Under the pieces are notes generated by a model. The model was not told the origin of the DNA, did not search any database, and saw only the letters and a list, made by a program, of their open reading frames with translations. Source: Motacilla alba alba (lineage: Eukaryota; Chordata; Aves; Passeriformes; Motacillidae). From it: a stretch of 64,000 nt of DNA. Every line of letters begins with the position of its first letter. The stretch's first letter is position 1. The translations under genes and the position numbers were made by a program. Positions 1 through 14,100 of this stretch are shown here, one piece after another. The stretch spans positions 11,953,619-12,017,618 of the forward strand of contig NC_052026.1 of NCBI RefSeq assembly GCF_015832195.1. Reading direction: 5' to 3'.

Positions 1-1809
1 CCAGACCCAAATAACAGACTTTTCTCATGTCAATATTAAAAGCCAATTACCGTTTATAGTATCTCAAAAAGGAACATCTGAAATCACATCTGTGCTAATA
101 AACCAGTATTGCCACATACAGTTCTTAGTTAAATCAGGGCAAATTAAAAGAACAGAGACCTGAAATAGCTAGTAAGGAAAAGCACTAATTCTGTTTTATT
201 CTAAGACCTGATTGGTTAAATGAGGGTGCTTATTTGTTTAACCCCAAGTACAGATTTTCTGAGGGAAAAATAAAAATTTTATTATAAAAATATATTCTTA
301 TCTTAAAGATAAGAATATATTAAAGATAAGACTTTGATCTCAACATTTTCTCTTGACACATTTCCAAATGACAAAGGGAACACAGGGCGCATGTAGGGGC
401 TTACTGCTGCAAACCATTTTTAGTGATCATTATCACAAATAAACACATTCTACTGAAAGAGATACTAAGAAACAGGTCACAAAGCTTTAGTTTTGTTAAA
501 AGTGATTCGGCTTAGGGAGTTTGTTTCAAGAATCTCCTTGTAATGCATTTCAGGACAGAAATCTCTCTCAGTCGTGTGGAGAATATTACAATTACTTTGT
601 ACTAACACGAAACAGATGAGAGCTGGCTTTACTTCTTGTAATTACTCAAACAAGTAGCCTGTAATCTCCTAAGGAATTATCTCTTCCAAACTTATCTAAA
701 AGTTTGGGTGTCAGCCTGGACAGCTGTCATAGAGTAAGAAGCACATACACATAGGTAGAATATAAGTTATATCCAGGTCTCCCTAAAAAAAGTGGAAGGA
801 GAGACTTGGTTGCTGTGACAGAGTGATTTTGCTCCTTAGAGGATTTTGCTTCCTTCTCTCTCAGGAGGGAAGTTGAGGGGGAGAGGGAAATGACACTGCC
901 CAATCTTCACAGCGCACAGATTCTTGGCTGTGGTAATGTCCATATCACGGTAGTAGCAATGATCTACAAGTGTGGATATTCTTTCCCTTGCCCCATTCCT
1001 TCTACAGAAAGATTTCACCTGTCACATAAGTTGCACAGTAACTGTATTACACTTTTATAGCCAGTGGTTATGTTAAGACCAGACCAAATCTAATAGTGGT
1101 TCCTTCTGGAGCCACCAGTCTAGAAATATTCTGTGTCAGCAAGAAAAATACAATACGTGATGTTTTTCATAGGGACAAGCTGCTGATGACAAAATAAAAT
1201 GCTTCTACCAGTTTAAGAAGGTAATCATAGGAACTGGTGAAGGATAGGCAAAAACCAGAATATTTTACCTCAGGAAAAAAAAAAAATCCCTTCCTTTCAC
1301 CAAAAAAATCAGATACATCCTCTTGATTCTTACTTTCCAAGAAAGCAGTTGCCCATTTCATGCCTCTAGATTTGGATTTAATATTAGAAATTCTGTACAT
1401 GGAGACATGGAGACTAGCATTTAAAGGCAATACTGCAGATTCTCAAGAAGCATTACTACAATAATATCAATGTACTATATTTTTTAGAATTATTTTTGTG
1501 ATTTCAGTCAGCCTTTAAGGAGAAGAAAAACATGCAATGATTTTCACTTTAGAGTCTGAAGGATGGTAAAAAAAAAAAACCACCCAAGCAGTGGCAGCTT
1601 AAAAAAAACTACAAAACAAACACCCCTCCCCAAACGTAACAAAACCAGTGCTGCACAATTTTTCATGTCCATTAGGAATTATGCATTAACCTTTCTTGAC
1701 ATTTTTCATATAATAAATGTTCATGGTTCTCTACAAGGTATTTGTGTGCAAGCATTAGAAGAAATGTTTCAACTGTTCAGTTTTGAGTCTCACAACCAAT
1801 AGTTACAAC
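1..1809 (-). other. ESRP2: ESRP2 intron 10 (left edge of window)
   Basis: AT-rich intronic sequence. No sequence encoding the next conserved ESRP2 segment (VLNR.. before RRM3) was found on the minus strand, so the gene continues to the left of base 1. It holds a 33-bp near-perfect palindrome at 289-321 and short A runs near 1570-1610; otherwise nothing recognised. Confidence 0.8.
289..321. repeat. 33-bp near-perfect palindrome
   Basis: Arms AATATATTCTTATCTT (289-304) and its exact reverse complement (306-321) are separated by one base. A 16-bp-arm inverted repeat, AT-rich, within ESRP2 intron 10. Confidence 0.9.
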
Positions 1810-2111
1810 CTGTTGGACTTCTGCTGCTGTGCTCCTGAAGAGTTCAATGTAACGCTTTCCAAGTATTTCTTTGTGCTTTTTAAGTGCATTCTGTGCATAT
1901 TCTTCACAGGAAAATAACACAAATGCATCTCCTGTGGGCCTGCCATCTGGGTACTTGACAAAGAGAAGTCCCTCTTTCCCTCCTGTGACTGGGCACTCCG
2001 GCCCCAGGAACCCCAAAACATCTTCCTGGGTAGCAGTGAATGGAAGGCCTCTCATCCTGATGATAACTTGATTTTCCTTGGATAAGAACTGGGCCACTTC
2101 ATTGGAGGTGC
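1810..2111 (-). CDS. ESRP2: ESRP2 coding exon 10, RRM2 (residues 312-412)
   Basis: Encodes [19 protein letters not shown] and all of RRM2 to [10 protein letters not shown]. It carries [19 protein letters not shown] and [13 protein letters not shown], the qRRM core, followed by GKRYIELF. The acceptor TCTGCCAG is at 2113-2112. The 3' border CAACAG|GTTGTA is placed where family homology stops (the next family residues, VLNR, are absent from bases 1-1809). This donor departs from consensus at +3 to +6. Confidence 0.94.
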
Positions 2112-5100
2112 CTGGCAGAGAGATAACAGCACGTGGTATCAGCCAGGAGCGTATGGTCAGTGCTGGGCACCCAGTGCCAGGGGATGCAGCAGCAGGGAAG
2201 CACTAAGGAAGAATGCAGCCAGCAACAAACCCAGACAAGACCCAAAACACTACTAACTCTCAGCAATCTGTTTTGATCTGTTTGTTTTTTTAAACCTCTT
2301 TATCTACAAGTGCTTCATATTTTAATGAAATCAGAGCAAAGATGAGATTAGTGTGAATTAATACAAGATACACAGATGCTTCCACTGCAAAAGCTGGTCT
2401 TCTGCCCAAGGAGAGAAGTCTGAACATAACAGCTCAAATGCTCACAGCTCAATTTCAACAACTTGACAGGGTCAAACATTCTTGGAAGGCAAAACAGGAA
2501 AAGCTACTTTATTATCCATTTGCATCTTCAGTCAAGGAAAAAAAAATAACTTGAACAACATTCCTATGAACTGAAGTAATCACATTGAATTCCAGCATCA
2601 CTTACCTCCTGCAATTTTTAAAAATTCTTCCCCAGTTGCTTTGTAAACCTTGAAAGAAAGAACAAAAAAATCCACATGAAAATCACAATGTTCAGCTTTA
2701 AACCATACACACACTTTCACAAGCAAGAGAATTGTGTTTTGGTACTCTGAGCAAAACAGAAGTGCAGTTTGGTTTTAAATGAGAACACAGCCTAAAATAT
2801 TCAGGTTTCTCTCCAAAGATTTCTTTCAAGTCACAACTTTTTACCTCAATGTATCTGCTACCCATGTGATGCTTGTGCCTTTCCAGGGCAAGGTCTCTCT
2901 GTTCAGAATTGACAAACCGAACCAAAGCCTCCCCGTTTCTTCTTCCTTGGGAATTCAGACAAAGAGCCACACCACCTCTGGAAGGTAAAGCCAACAAATA
3001 TAAGCTTAGTCTGAATCTTTAATACATTCAATAAATAATTGTGAGAGAATAGTAAAGGAATCAGACTTAAACATTAAGATTACAGATTGGAAAAGAAATT
3101 GCCACTATCCAAAATTTAATTTTTGTTGTAACACAATTATACTTTAAAATCTGCTTCATTGAGATCATGGATCTCATGTTGTTCACCACTTTCTCAACTC
3201 CCATAGAGTTGCAAATTTGTCCTTCCTAGTATCTCAGAGATGCACATTTGAACTTCCCCACCACTCTAAATAAAAAAAAAATATTTTCTCAGTGTTGGAG
3301 ACCTGGAATATATATGAAGTGACAGGTATGCTAAATAACCTCACTAACCTCACTTTCTCCATATATATGTATACACATAAATCATATGAAAATTTACTCC
3401 AAACAGCACATAGAAGTTTCTGAGTGTGGCCTGTTTAGGCGGTATAGAAGAACAACAAGTTGGAATAAAATTAAAGCTTTTTTCATGTCTTGGCCTTTGC
3501 TTTGATTAATGCAGTAGGAGTTTCTCCCTTTTGACACTAGCAATAAATGAATGTATATTGGTTTTCAATTGATAAGTCTCTTTTCTTCTTCACACATTTC
3601 AAAACTTTTTCTTGCACCCCTAAGGTTGGTAAACCTGTTCAGCTGTCGTGGCCACAGCGTGGGAAGGGGTCAAGTGGGGAAAGACTGAAGGACTCCAGTG
3701 GGGACAGTGGGGGATGTGTATAGAGCAAATATTAAAGGAGTTTTCTACTAAAGGCAAAGTGATAAAAAGCAAGGCAAATTCTCCTTATCTTACTTGGCAA
3801 TGTTGAGTCCTTTGAAAAATCGAGCGATATCCTGGTCTGAAGACTGCCATGGCAAACCTCTGGCACGTATTACTGTCTCACTGTCCACAGTTTCAGATTT
3901 ACTACTGCACAGAAACAAAAAAGAAAACAAAGTAAGCTTTTACCCGGGTTTTCCAATATTTTATCAAACTTCAGATTACAACTAACTGAATTGTAAATTT
4001 GGAGCATATTTTCTGTTGATACTCTCCTATCTCCATTATTCCTTTCAATAAAGAATGGGAAGATAACTTGGATAATTCCTTTATATCTACAACACTGTAG
4101 TTGCACAATGTTGTCACCGTGTTGCAATTCCTTAAATAAAAAAATAGGAAAACTGCCTCAACATAAAGTAATGTGGAACTGAATTAATTTTATTTGAAAG
4201 ATCTAGCAATCCAAGCAACACAAATTACTTATGCCTAAGATATTTCAGTCTGGTCACTGAAATGTATTTGTAAAAAATGAGCCATTCTGTTCCTTTGTCC
4301 CTAAACCAAATACCCAGTTCAGCACAGAAAACCACTTTGGGAAGCACCACACAGCTCAGCTCATGCAGGGTGCCCTGGCCATCAGTCAGCCCTGTTGATA
4401 TAGGGAAAGTTGACAAATATTTCTTCACCCTGGGCAAGATAAGCCAGCCTCGCTGCCATGCAAAACAGAGGCAAGAGAACAAAGAGCATTTAACTTGCAG
4501 TGACTTTAAAGAGATGGATTAAAGTACAGCATTCATCATGCCAGCCACAGTCTGGCTGCACTGCAGTGCACGCTGAGTACACTGGGCTGTTCTCAGGAGC
4601 CAGCCTGCTTTCACATGACCGTGCGGAAATATTCACAAGCTTTCCTTGCCATACACAAGACTCATCTTTGTTTGTAAACAACCGTGACAAGGGCACTTAC
4701 CAAGGACCTGTTTCATACTTGTGTTTCACAGTTTCAGGCTCAGCAAATATGTGATCTGTGACAAAACAGGAAGTTTAAATATAACGAGAGTCAGAGATTA
4801 CTTAAGAATGACAGCGCCACGGCCAATTCTTTCAGAAAAGAAGGATTTCAGCATTCAGTATAAATAGTTAACTTACTACAACCTTCTGAAAGCATGCTGA
4901 AAATGATAGCCACCATGGTCTTCACTTGCCACACGCCAAAGTCCTCCTCTGCTTCATCTGTCCCTAGGCCTAGATCTAAACAGGTGATTATAGAAAATAA
5001 CAGACTTGCACAATCCTTTGTAAACAAGTCATAAGGCTTTCCTGCTATTAGCACAGAACTACTAATCAAATGTATTGGTCTTAGAGGGAAAAGGTGACTA

Positions 5101-8100
5101 TTAGACATGTTACACTGCTCATAAACTGGTTTATATTCACTTCAACAGATACCAGTTTGAAAAATATTGACAGCTTACATAATTGCAGTGTTAACAGTCC
5201 AAAAAAGGAAAAGCTGAGTAAATTCCTATCTCTTTAAACATAACTGAACTTCAATCCCATTCAGATGGGCCCCAACAATGCCTCTAATTTGAACTGAGAT
5301 GTAGAGTATTGTTTGGGTTTTGCTTTTGCTTTATTTTAAACTTAGTGTAGTCAGGATCATTATCTGCGAACAGTGGAAACCTGTAGGCCATCTGGTGCTG
5401 AAAAAGCCCACTGACAGCTCAGCTTTTCCTTTAAGATCAAGTACCAATGCAAGAGATGCTTTTCTTTGGCAGATTTACTTTGGCAGATTTACGATTTACT
5501 AAAATAAGGTTTAGAAATAAATTAGATTCAATTTGGGAAAAAAGAAAATACAAGCAGAGCCACTCCCCTGACACACACTTAAGCAGACACTCCTTTCACA
5601 TTACCTGTGAGTTTATACAACCCACATCTAGTTTTATTCTTCTAAACTCTGTTACAATCACAGAGGTAAAACTCAAGGAACTTAACTGATTGTGAGATAT
5701 AAGCTGCAGCAAAAGGATACATTCTGCCATGCTCTTGATAGTCTGATCTTTCACGGCGGCTGAACTAGGGTAGCAAGTGTGGAATTCTTTGCGCAGATCA
5801 TAAAAGGAATAGAAGCAGTCTGACAACAAGAAGTTCTGCAAGGAAGGCAAAAGTGTTTGGTTTGTACATGCTATTCCTTTAAACTTCAATTAGTACTTTT
5901 GAACTGAATGAGGCACTCTCAGAAATCATGTAGTTCCACGTCACCAGCTTGTTGGTGATGGAGCAGTTTGGTTCCTTTGTAACACAGTTCAAATTCCATA
6001 ACTCTACAGGACTGGATGTCTACATGAACAAAGACAAATAGCCTCTGGGAGTCAGACCCATGCAAAACAGCTGGAGAGGATGGCTGGGAAAAAAAAATTA
6101 AAAGTATCTATGTTTTGTTGTTTAATTCCCATTCTTGACACTATTTTATCTTTTGCGGCTACACTGAAAAGCAGATTTGTACCAAACCATGATGACAGGT
6201 TTTAAATAAATATTTCCACAGAATACAAAATCTCTTTCAGCAACTTTCAGGAAAAACCCACCAACTGGCCAGTTCCTTCCATGTCAGCAGCTCTTATTCT
6301 TGTGGGGCTCCTGCAGACCCTCTAAGCCAGCAAACTCAAGAGCCACCACCTTGCACAAAGGCAAGGTTCTCCTCTCTGTGCAGGACAGGGTACTCTAAAC
6401 CCTCCAGGAACTTGGAGCAGAAACTGCTGCTTCATGTGGGAGTAGCAAACAAGATGCAGCTCTGCTTCCCACTGAATAAATGCAGATGGGGAACCACTGC
6501 CAGGCCACATCACCACCTGTGTGCTTACCCTCCACAGGACACTGGTTCAACACAAGCCTAAGCAAAGCAATAGCTCTCCATCTCTTCTGCTGAGATTTAA
6601 TCTGTACCTCTGTTTCCACTCCACATACAGAATTCAAAGTACTTGCATTGCTTCTGCATCCTGTTTTTCCTAATATTCCTCTTCCTTATGTGCATCTGGG
6701 AGTTCAAGTAGTATGGCTGACTTTCAAGAGCAAGTGCCTAAAATAACTACTCAGGGCTCAGGCAGGGAGGGGATCATCTTCAATAGTCTCGGGACACTCC
6801 AGTTCCCAGGTGGAGCTGTATCACTCCCCTCCCAGTGCTGCCTGCACCAGTTGTGATCTGGTACCTTCTTGGATGTTTCCGGGTGGAGAACTTGTCGGAT
6901 GAGTAACTGGCCATCACTGCAGAGTGTGTAAGAGCTCCTTCCAAGTACTTTCAAATCACTGGATACCAGCTGACTAAACTGAAAAATGAAGTGAAAAATT
7001 TCATTGTACTGACTGATAATTTCATGCACTTGCCATTACTTCAGCACTTTTTTTTTTTTTGAAGGAGATAAAGTAATTCGCTATTTCATAAAAGTTTTTG
7101 AAAAAACATGATGGAGAACAGACCTGGCCTCCTGATTAAAGTAAGCAAATAAACTGTATGCATTTGTGGAATAGAAAACAAGAACACACAGAATATAATT
7201 TAAAAAAAAAGATTAATTAGGAAGATATGGCAGAATTATGAGTTCATATGAAAAGTGATCATATTACACTGGCAATGTACAAAATCTGGACTAACTGTAA
7301 TTTAAGCTATTAAATATTTGAAAGAACTTTGAAGATAAATCACAATACTGATTTTGCAATACCTTTTCTTCACTTATAACATCTCTGACTTTGATTATAT
7401 CCGTAATAATTATTTTTTTAACTTCAAAACCAAAAAACCTACTCATCAGGATTTAATAATGTTTCAAAAATAGCATATTAAGAAAAATCAAACAAATAAT
7501 GATCTAATACCTTCAAAAGTAAAATTATAATCAAGTCACGTCCAAGCTAATAAAGTTCTTGGTAGAGATAAGGTGTTATGAATACCAGATTAAAAAAAAT
7601 TATTCCCAGCTCTAGGATGGCTACCCCCCAGCAGATCAATTCTTAAGAGGAAAGGACTCCAGCTGTCTTATTCAACATTATTTTCCATCCTTAGATAACA
7701 GTTTCCAGCCTTTCATTACTCTATACCGGTGTTAAATTCCTAATTCCTAATAAATCAGCTAGCATACTATAGTACCTACATGTATCACTAAGCAGTAGCT
7801 TGTTAACTAATTTTCAAGGGGACAAATGTAATCATTCTAAGCTTCCCCCTGGGTGCTAACTCCCTCCCAGGAAAGCATCACCTCACAAACAAAGCAATAA
7901 TTACAATCACGATGCAGTAGCCACCCACTGCTCTCAGCAACAGCTTATAAGTCCAAAACAACCACCCCCAAGAGCAAATTACAAGTTGACTTGAGACTCA
8001 GCCAACATCTTTGTGCTGTCTTTTAAGCTGTGTATGGGGAGAAAAGAGAGTTGGTTTGTGTTATCATAACACGTGTGACACTACATCATTACAGTCTCTG

Positions 8101-11100
8101 CTCAGGAAAGATGATGTCCTCATGACCTGATCCCACAGCTACACAGAACTCACAGTGTGAACAAATGTTGCAGCACCTGCAGCCCAAAGGTAAGGCTCCA
8201 CAAGGGAAAACATGTGTATTGAACATGATTTAGAAGGAGCAGAGACGTGATTGTCTCTCCAGGCTTCATTTCAAAATAACTGCTCAAACCAATCCAGGCC
8301 CTTTTCTAGGCTTGGGCAGCTGACCAGAGTCCCACTAGCATTTTGAGTTCAGAATCCTGTAGTAGTGGGCACTGAGGGGCAGAGCTGGGTAAGGAGGGGC
8401 ACTCACCTCAGCACCTTGTGTTAAGTTGCTTCATTTGCAGATACATGTACAGATATAGATATGAACATATCTATAAAGTGAAGTTATTTAATTGCAGAGA
8501 ACATATTTGAAACTATAAGAAGGGTGACTATCCCCCCAAACCAAAAAACTTTATAATGCAATTCTCTACACACTATCAAAACAAACAAAAAGAAAACAAA
8601 CACACCACACACAGACAAAACAACTAACTAAAAATCAACCAACCTAAACTTGCAGATTTACAAACTTGTTTCCTCCCAATTGCTAGTACAGGCTGTGGTC
8701 CTACCACGAGCTGAAATCTTGAAGAACCTGAGGCTTTAAAGCCAGTTATTGTTCAAAGATGATTTAAAGTCAGAAAATTGAGATCTGAGAGTGCTCAAAA
8801 TACCTCAGTTGATGTGTAAACATCAGCAAAAGAAGAAAAGTGGACTCCAGAGGAACCACTTCAGAAAAGTAGCTCTGTAGATGGCCACAGTCACAGACCA
8901 ACAACAAATATTCTCACCACAATCACACACATGAGAATTACCTTCTTACTAAATGCAGCAACTTATTAGGTTTGGGATTTTTTTGTTGTTTAACTAATGT
9001 GCACAGTAAAGAGCAAATATTTGTAAAAAGGGTTTGGAAATGGTGATAGGAATCAGCCTCCAGAGAGGGTTCTTGCTGAAAGGAAGCAGGTTCAGGGATT
9101 CTTGCTGAAAGGAAGCAGAGCCTTACTGATGAACAGCAATAAAACACTCCCCAAACCTTCAACTTTGTACCCTGTGTTACTGAAGATGCTCAAGAGCCAA
9201 TACAGAGAGTGCACTTTGGGAGCTATTTTGATCAGATACAAGAAGAAATCCAATCCACACAATTTGAAGGAAGCAGCAAATGTAAGCAGCCTCCTGCTGT
9301 ACACATAAAATGTAAGAACTGTAGATCAAAAAGACTTCATCAAGTTAAAAAAAAAAAAAAAGGAGAAAAATACTCGCACGAGGGAGGAAATGCTCAGGTC
9401 AAATGGTGTAAGTCAAGTTAGTAAAAATCAAGACTGTTGCACTGAAATATTCACATTTTTTCCAGGTGGTGTTTCCCACACAACCTAGAGCTGAAAAGAC
9501 AACACAGATATTTTCAGAAGCCAGTAGTGAGAAGATGCCAGAGTAGTAAAATATTGCATAAGGACACCGATAAGCCCAGAATTCCAACCGTACTAAGGTT
9601 TAAAGAATTCCCAAGGATCAGCATTTGTTTTTATTTTTACCAAGCGTAAGTATTTGTATTGCATATTTATTAAATGTCAGTGATAACATTCAACATTGCA
9701 AACTCCTTTCCAATGGAACAATCAACATGTCAAAACAATACTCTACTTTTCTTACCAAATGCCAGCAGCTTAAAGTGCTTAGATAAACTGCCACAAGGTT
9801 GGCAGGCCTTGCTGGGAGCTTATTTAGAAACTTCTATTTTAGAAACAGCCTGTTTCAAACTTTGGGGTGTACTGCTCTGGAAGAGGGCAAGAAGACTGTG
9901 GGAAGAATAGTCAGGATACATAAGCAATCTTTGTTATTCAAACCAGCTTAACTATGGCATGGGTTAACTGAGGAGAGGAAGGGGTAGCAGAGTGAATGGG
10001 AAGATTCACTCAGGATCAGAGCACAGGACAAAATAGCCCCAGAGGAATGACAACAGATATTTGAGATCAGCCTGAAGTAGCTTCTTTCATCCACAGGAGA
10101 TGTCTTCAAATTCTGCAGAGGTTAAGTATGAAAGGCATAGCTGTGGACCTGCTCTTGCTGCTATAGATTACACTGGACCCTCAAGTCTTTCAGGCAATGG
10201 ACACATGTAACACCTGTGTCAAAAGTGTTAAAGCAGCTAGGGCAGATGTGTTTGTAAAGCCACATTCTTCAGCACAACAAGCCACACCAGTTAAGCAATT
10301 CAGCATTGCCCAGGTAAAGCCATCATCAGCCTCCTTTCTTGCACCACAAATTTCAGGCAGTGTTTCAAAAGACAGCCTTGAATCAGCATCCACCCAAATG
10401 GAGCAAGCCAAGGACAAGTCAAGACCAGCACCAGATTTACATTACGTTTTTCTGTCTCACATGTTGAACAACCTGTCCACAACTCTGTCATTTCATAAAT
10501 TCCATCCCCATCTCCTTCACTCCACTAATAAAATCCGTCTCGGCTATTTACCTGCTGTCATTCACCTCCATGCTGCCGTCCAAGCACGCCCCCAGTCCAG
10601 CAGGCAAAGCTGCCCCACCTCAACGCTGCCCCCACCAAGCTCACACACCCTGTCTGCCCCGCTCCTCTGCTCCTTCCAGAGCAGTTACACACTGGTAATT
10701 ACCTGTTTGCATCTTGCAACCAGCCCTCATTTTGACTGCAAGAACCAGTCTATTAGCATCATCCTCCACCTTTCCTGCTTATTCCACCAGATCAGTCTCT
10801 CCAGCAAAGCTCTGATGTCATTCCTTCTTTAAAGGAATATGTTCAATAATTCCACACCAAGATTAAAAACAGAACAGAGGGAAGAGGAAGAATCAAACAA
10901 GCTGCTCTGTATACTTGCCTCCACGAAACCTAAAAATGTTCTTAGAGAAGAGGTGGTGAGAGGGAAGGACAGACTTTGAACACCAGTTTGAAAAACTGGC
11001 TAAACAGGATTTTGGTCATGTAGCTGAGAGTACAAAGAGATTGAAGAGACATGTTTTGCCAGCAGCAAAGTTGGATGAAAGCCAGCACAAGCTGCTGTGT

Positions 11101-14100
11101 TTTTTACAGATGAATCCCCAGGGACTAAAATAACAGCCCCCTTCGTGTTGCCTTAAATATAGCTGAGCTAAGATGTAGATCTTGGAGAAACAAGAAGATT
11201 CTTCATTAGGCTTTTTCTATAGTTATGATGCACGAAAAACTAAAATAAACATCTGCCTATTTGGATAGTCTCATTTCCCTTACTAAAAATAGCTGTCATC
11301 CTTGAGAAAGGCCACTGCATCTGTGCTGTATCTGTGCCTGGCATGGTAATTAAATACTGAGATAATTCAGGCACAGAATGCACCCATGCTGTCAAATGGA
11401 ATGATTTCTAAAACACCATGGCACTCTGGGGGATTCTTTCTTCAAATCACCTCTGAGAAGTAACAGAAAATTCAGGTGCCTCTTACACATCAGATTTCCA
11501 GCAGCTCCTAGTGAGTCTTTAAAACAGGATCTTTTCCTTTAGTTATGCACAGAATTTCTCTGTTTTGCTTCTTTTGGCCCTACTGACCCATCACAGCTAA
11601 GACAAGATAAAATCATTCACAGAGCTTCAGAATTAAAGTCATCCTTGCAGTTTAAGCAGGTCTGGAATGCCATGTTACAATATAACATAAAAATCCAGAA
11701 AACAGCCTAGCTTGTAGTCCACACTTAGGCTAGACTTGAATCTATTTCAAGTAGAAAGATGAGTTATATTTATCAATATTCTTTGCAGAAAGAATTGTCC
11801 TCACAGTGTAGGGATCTGGTTTCAAATTAGCAGTATCAACAGGATGTTACTAAATAGCACAGAGTTTACAATTTGGTGATTGCAGATGAATACATGGTCT
11901 ACTTTCTGCAAGATCAGCATATCAAGAAGTGCTCATTTTTTCATCCATGCCATCTTTAGACTTGGGAGGGTGAACAGATCATATCTGGTCCAGTCAAAAT
12001 TTGAGACATGAGACAGAGAGATGCTAGTTGATTTGGCTTAAAGCTTGTTGAAAGACTTTGAACAGATTTAGCATAATAGATTGTTGTTTTGCAAAAAAAA
12101 AACCAAAAACCCCAAGCAAACAAAACAAAACCCACCAAAACAAACAAAACCCCTGACAATAAAATATTTTCAGGAATGAGAGTTTTTTGTCATTATTAAG
12201 AAGAAAACTTTCAGGAATAACTTAGAAGAAAAGTTATTTTGGCTCACTTAGGACTTATACTCTGATATATTCCCTTGAGCTTAAAAACCCCTTATATTAC
12301 TAAAATGAAACTTTTCTAGAGAAAGTGAAAATAAGACTCCACAAATGTGTATAAGATCTGTATAGTATAGGAATTTAAAAGTTTTGTCTGAGGCATATAA
12401 ATGTGCACTGCTTACACCTCCTTTGTGCAAACCTATGACTAAAGCCATAGTGTTTATAACCATGGATGCTTTCCAGTCTAACTTGTATTTTAAAAAAATC
12501 ATCACCACTTATTAGACATTACTGCAATTCACAACATTAGAGCTTTAGACTCTCTTTCAGGCTTTTGGTGTGAGTCATTCTTTGCTTGTAGCATTGAGCA
12601 TATAACAATGATCAGTCTTCTTTCAGTTAATAGCAGCATGGAAAACAAAGGATAATCTTCAAAAAGGTTTCACTGAAGATTTTCTATTCCCAGTTCTGTT
12701 TCAACAGGCAAAAGGTACTGCAGTTGTTGCCTCAAAGCCTGATTTTATGCGAAGTCCTCTACAATTTATTCCACAGAACACCCAAACCAAATTATACAGT
12801 TGCAGGTGTGGTTCCTGAAAAAAGATCTCCAGCAGATGAACAATGAAAGAGGCTGCTGAGAGAAGTTGCAGATTCTTCATCGTTGAAGACACTAAAGACC
12901 CAAGTGGCCATGGTCTTTGGCAGCACACTCAAGTGCCCCTGCTTTCAGGGCTTGAACAGAGGTTTGGACAGGTGCTGCACACCCTGCTGCTTCTCAGCTG
13001 TTCCATAGGTGCCTTCCAGTGCCTCCCACCACTTTGGACTCTCTTTTGCCCACTCTGCAGCTCCACCCAAGATCAGGACACCAATGGCACCACAGTGTAC
13101 TTGAGGGGATAGGGGTGTTTGGGAAAGGACATGTTTTCCAGGATGGGGGGAAGTGAAGGAGATCAAGAGTTGAGATGCAGCCAAATCTCATTAACAGAAC
13201 CTGTCTGCCACAAAAACATAAGCAAGATTGGAGCACCACTGAATCCTGAAGTTTGTCCGAAGAATTAAAGGGTCTCATACAGCATGAGAAAAGTCAGGAG
13301 GAACAAGCCATGGCTGTGGTATACAAAGCTTGCACACACACAACATACCATGACATGTCAGCCTAGGGAAATATTTTCACTTGGACTTTGTGCCTCAGTT
13401 CCTACACCCATGAGGGTTTCACATTTATTTACAATACTCTCCATGAGCAGTCTTCTGCTCCTTCACTCTTCCAGCCCTGGTGATAATGTCAGCCTTATCC
13501 ATGCAATGGAGGAATTTAAAGCATGTCAATACTACTGGGAGGTGCACAGACTGCATTTCAGCACTATTTACAAGTATGATAACCCTTTATTGTGCTGGGT
13601 AACTTTTTAAACAGAGAATCCTATAGTAAGCCCTTGCCTTTGTTCATCTGTTAACTGATATTCCACATGGCTGATAATGGACACATGGTGACCTTGTACT
13701 GAAATTGCTGTATGGAAAAAAAAGAAAAAAAGTATAAGCCTCAGTGTAGCCACAAGCTACAAATAACTTCTTTTCACCTTCTAGCTAAACAGGGGTAAAA
13801 ATACTGTGTTGAGACACCATTCAGACATAAACATGAAAAAGAAATTGCCCCTTGGTTTTAATTCATTGCAGGGCAAGCATGCAGGAGATGACAGAGGCAG
13901 CCCACGTCCATTCACTAGAAATGTTCAAAAATAATATTGCCAGTTGATTTCTCCTATTAGGAGGAAGGCAATTATTTGCTCTACTGAACACTAATGCCTG
14001 AGATTACTTAGTGACTGCAGACTAGCTTGGACAAAGGCAGGGGGTTCATTTCCAGCTTGCCAGAGAATCTGATTTTGCTCAGTATGACCAGTCAAGTTAC

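Noticed and set aside
1777..1809. Reading RRM2 straight through to a stop as a complete small RRM protein
   Set aside because: The open frame is an exon continuing into intron sequence; family homology ends at ..EVQQ and a GT follows.
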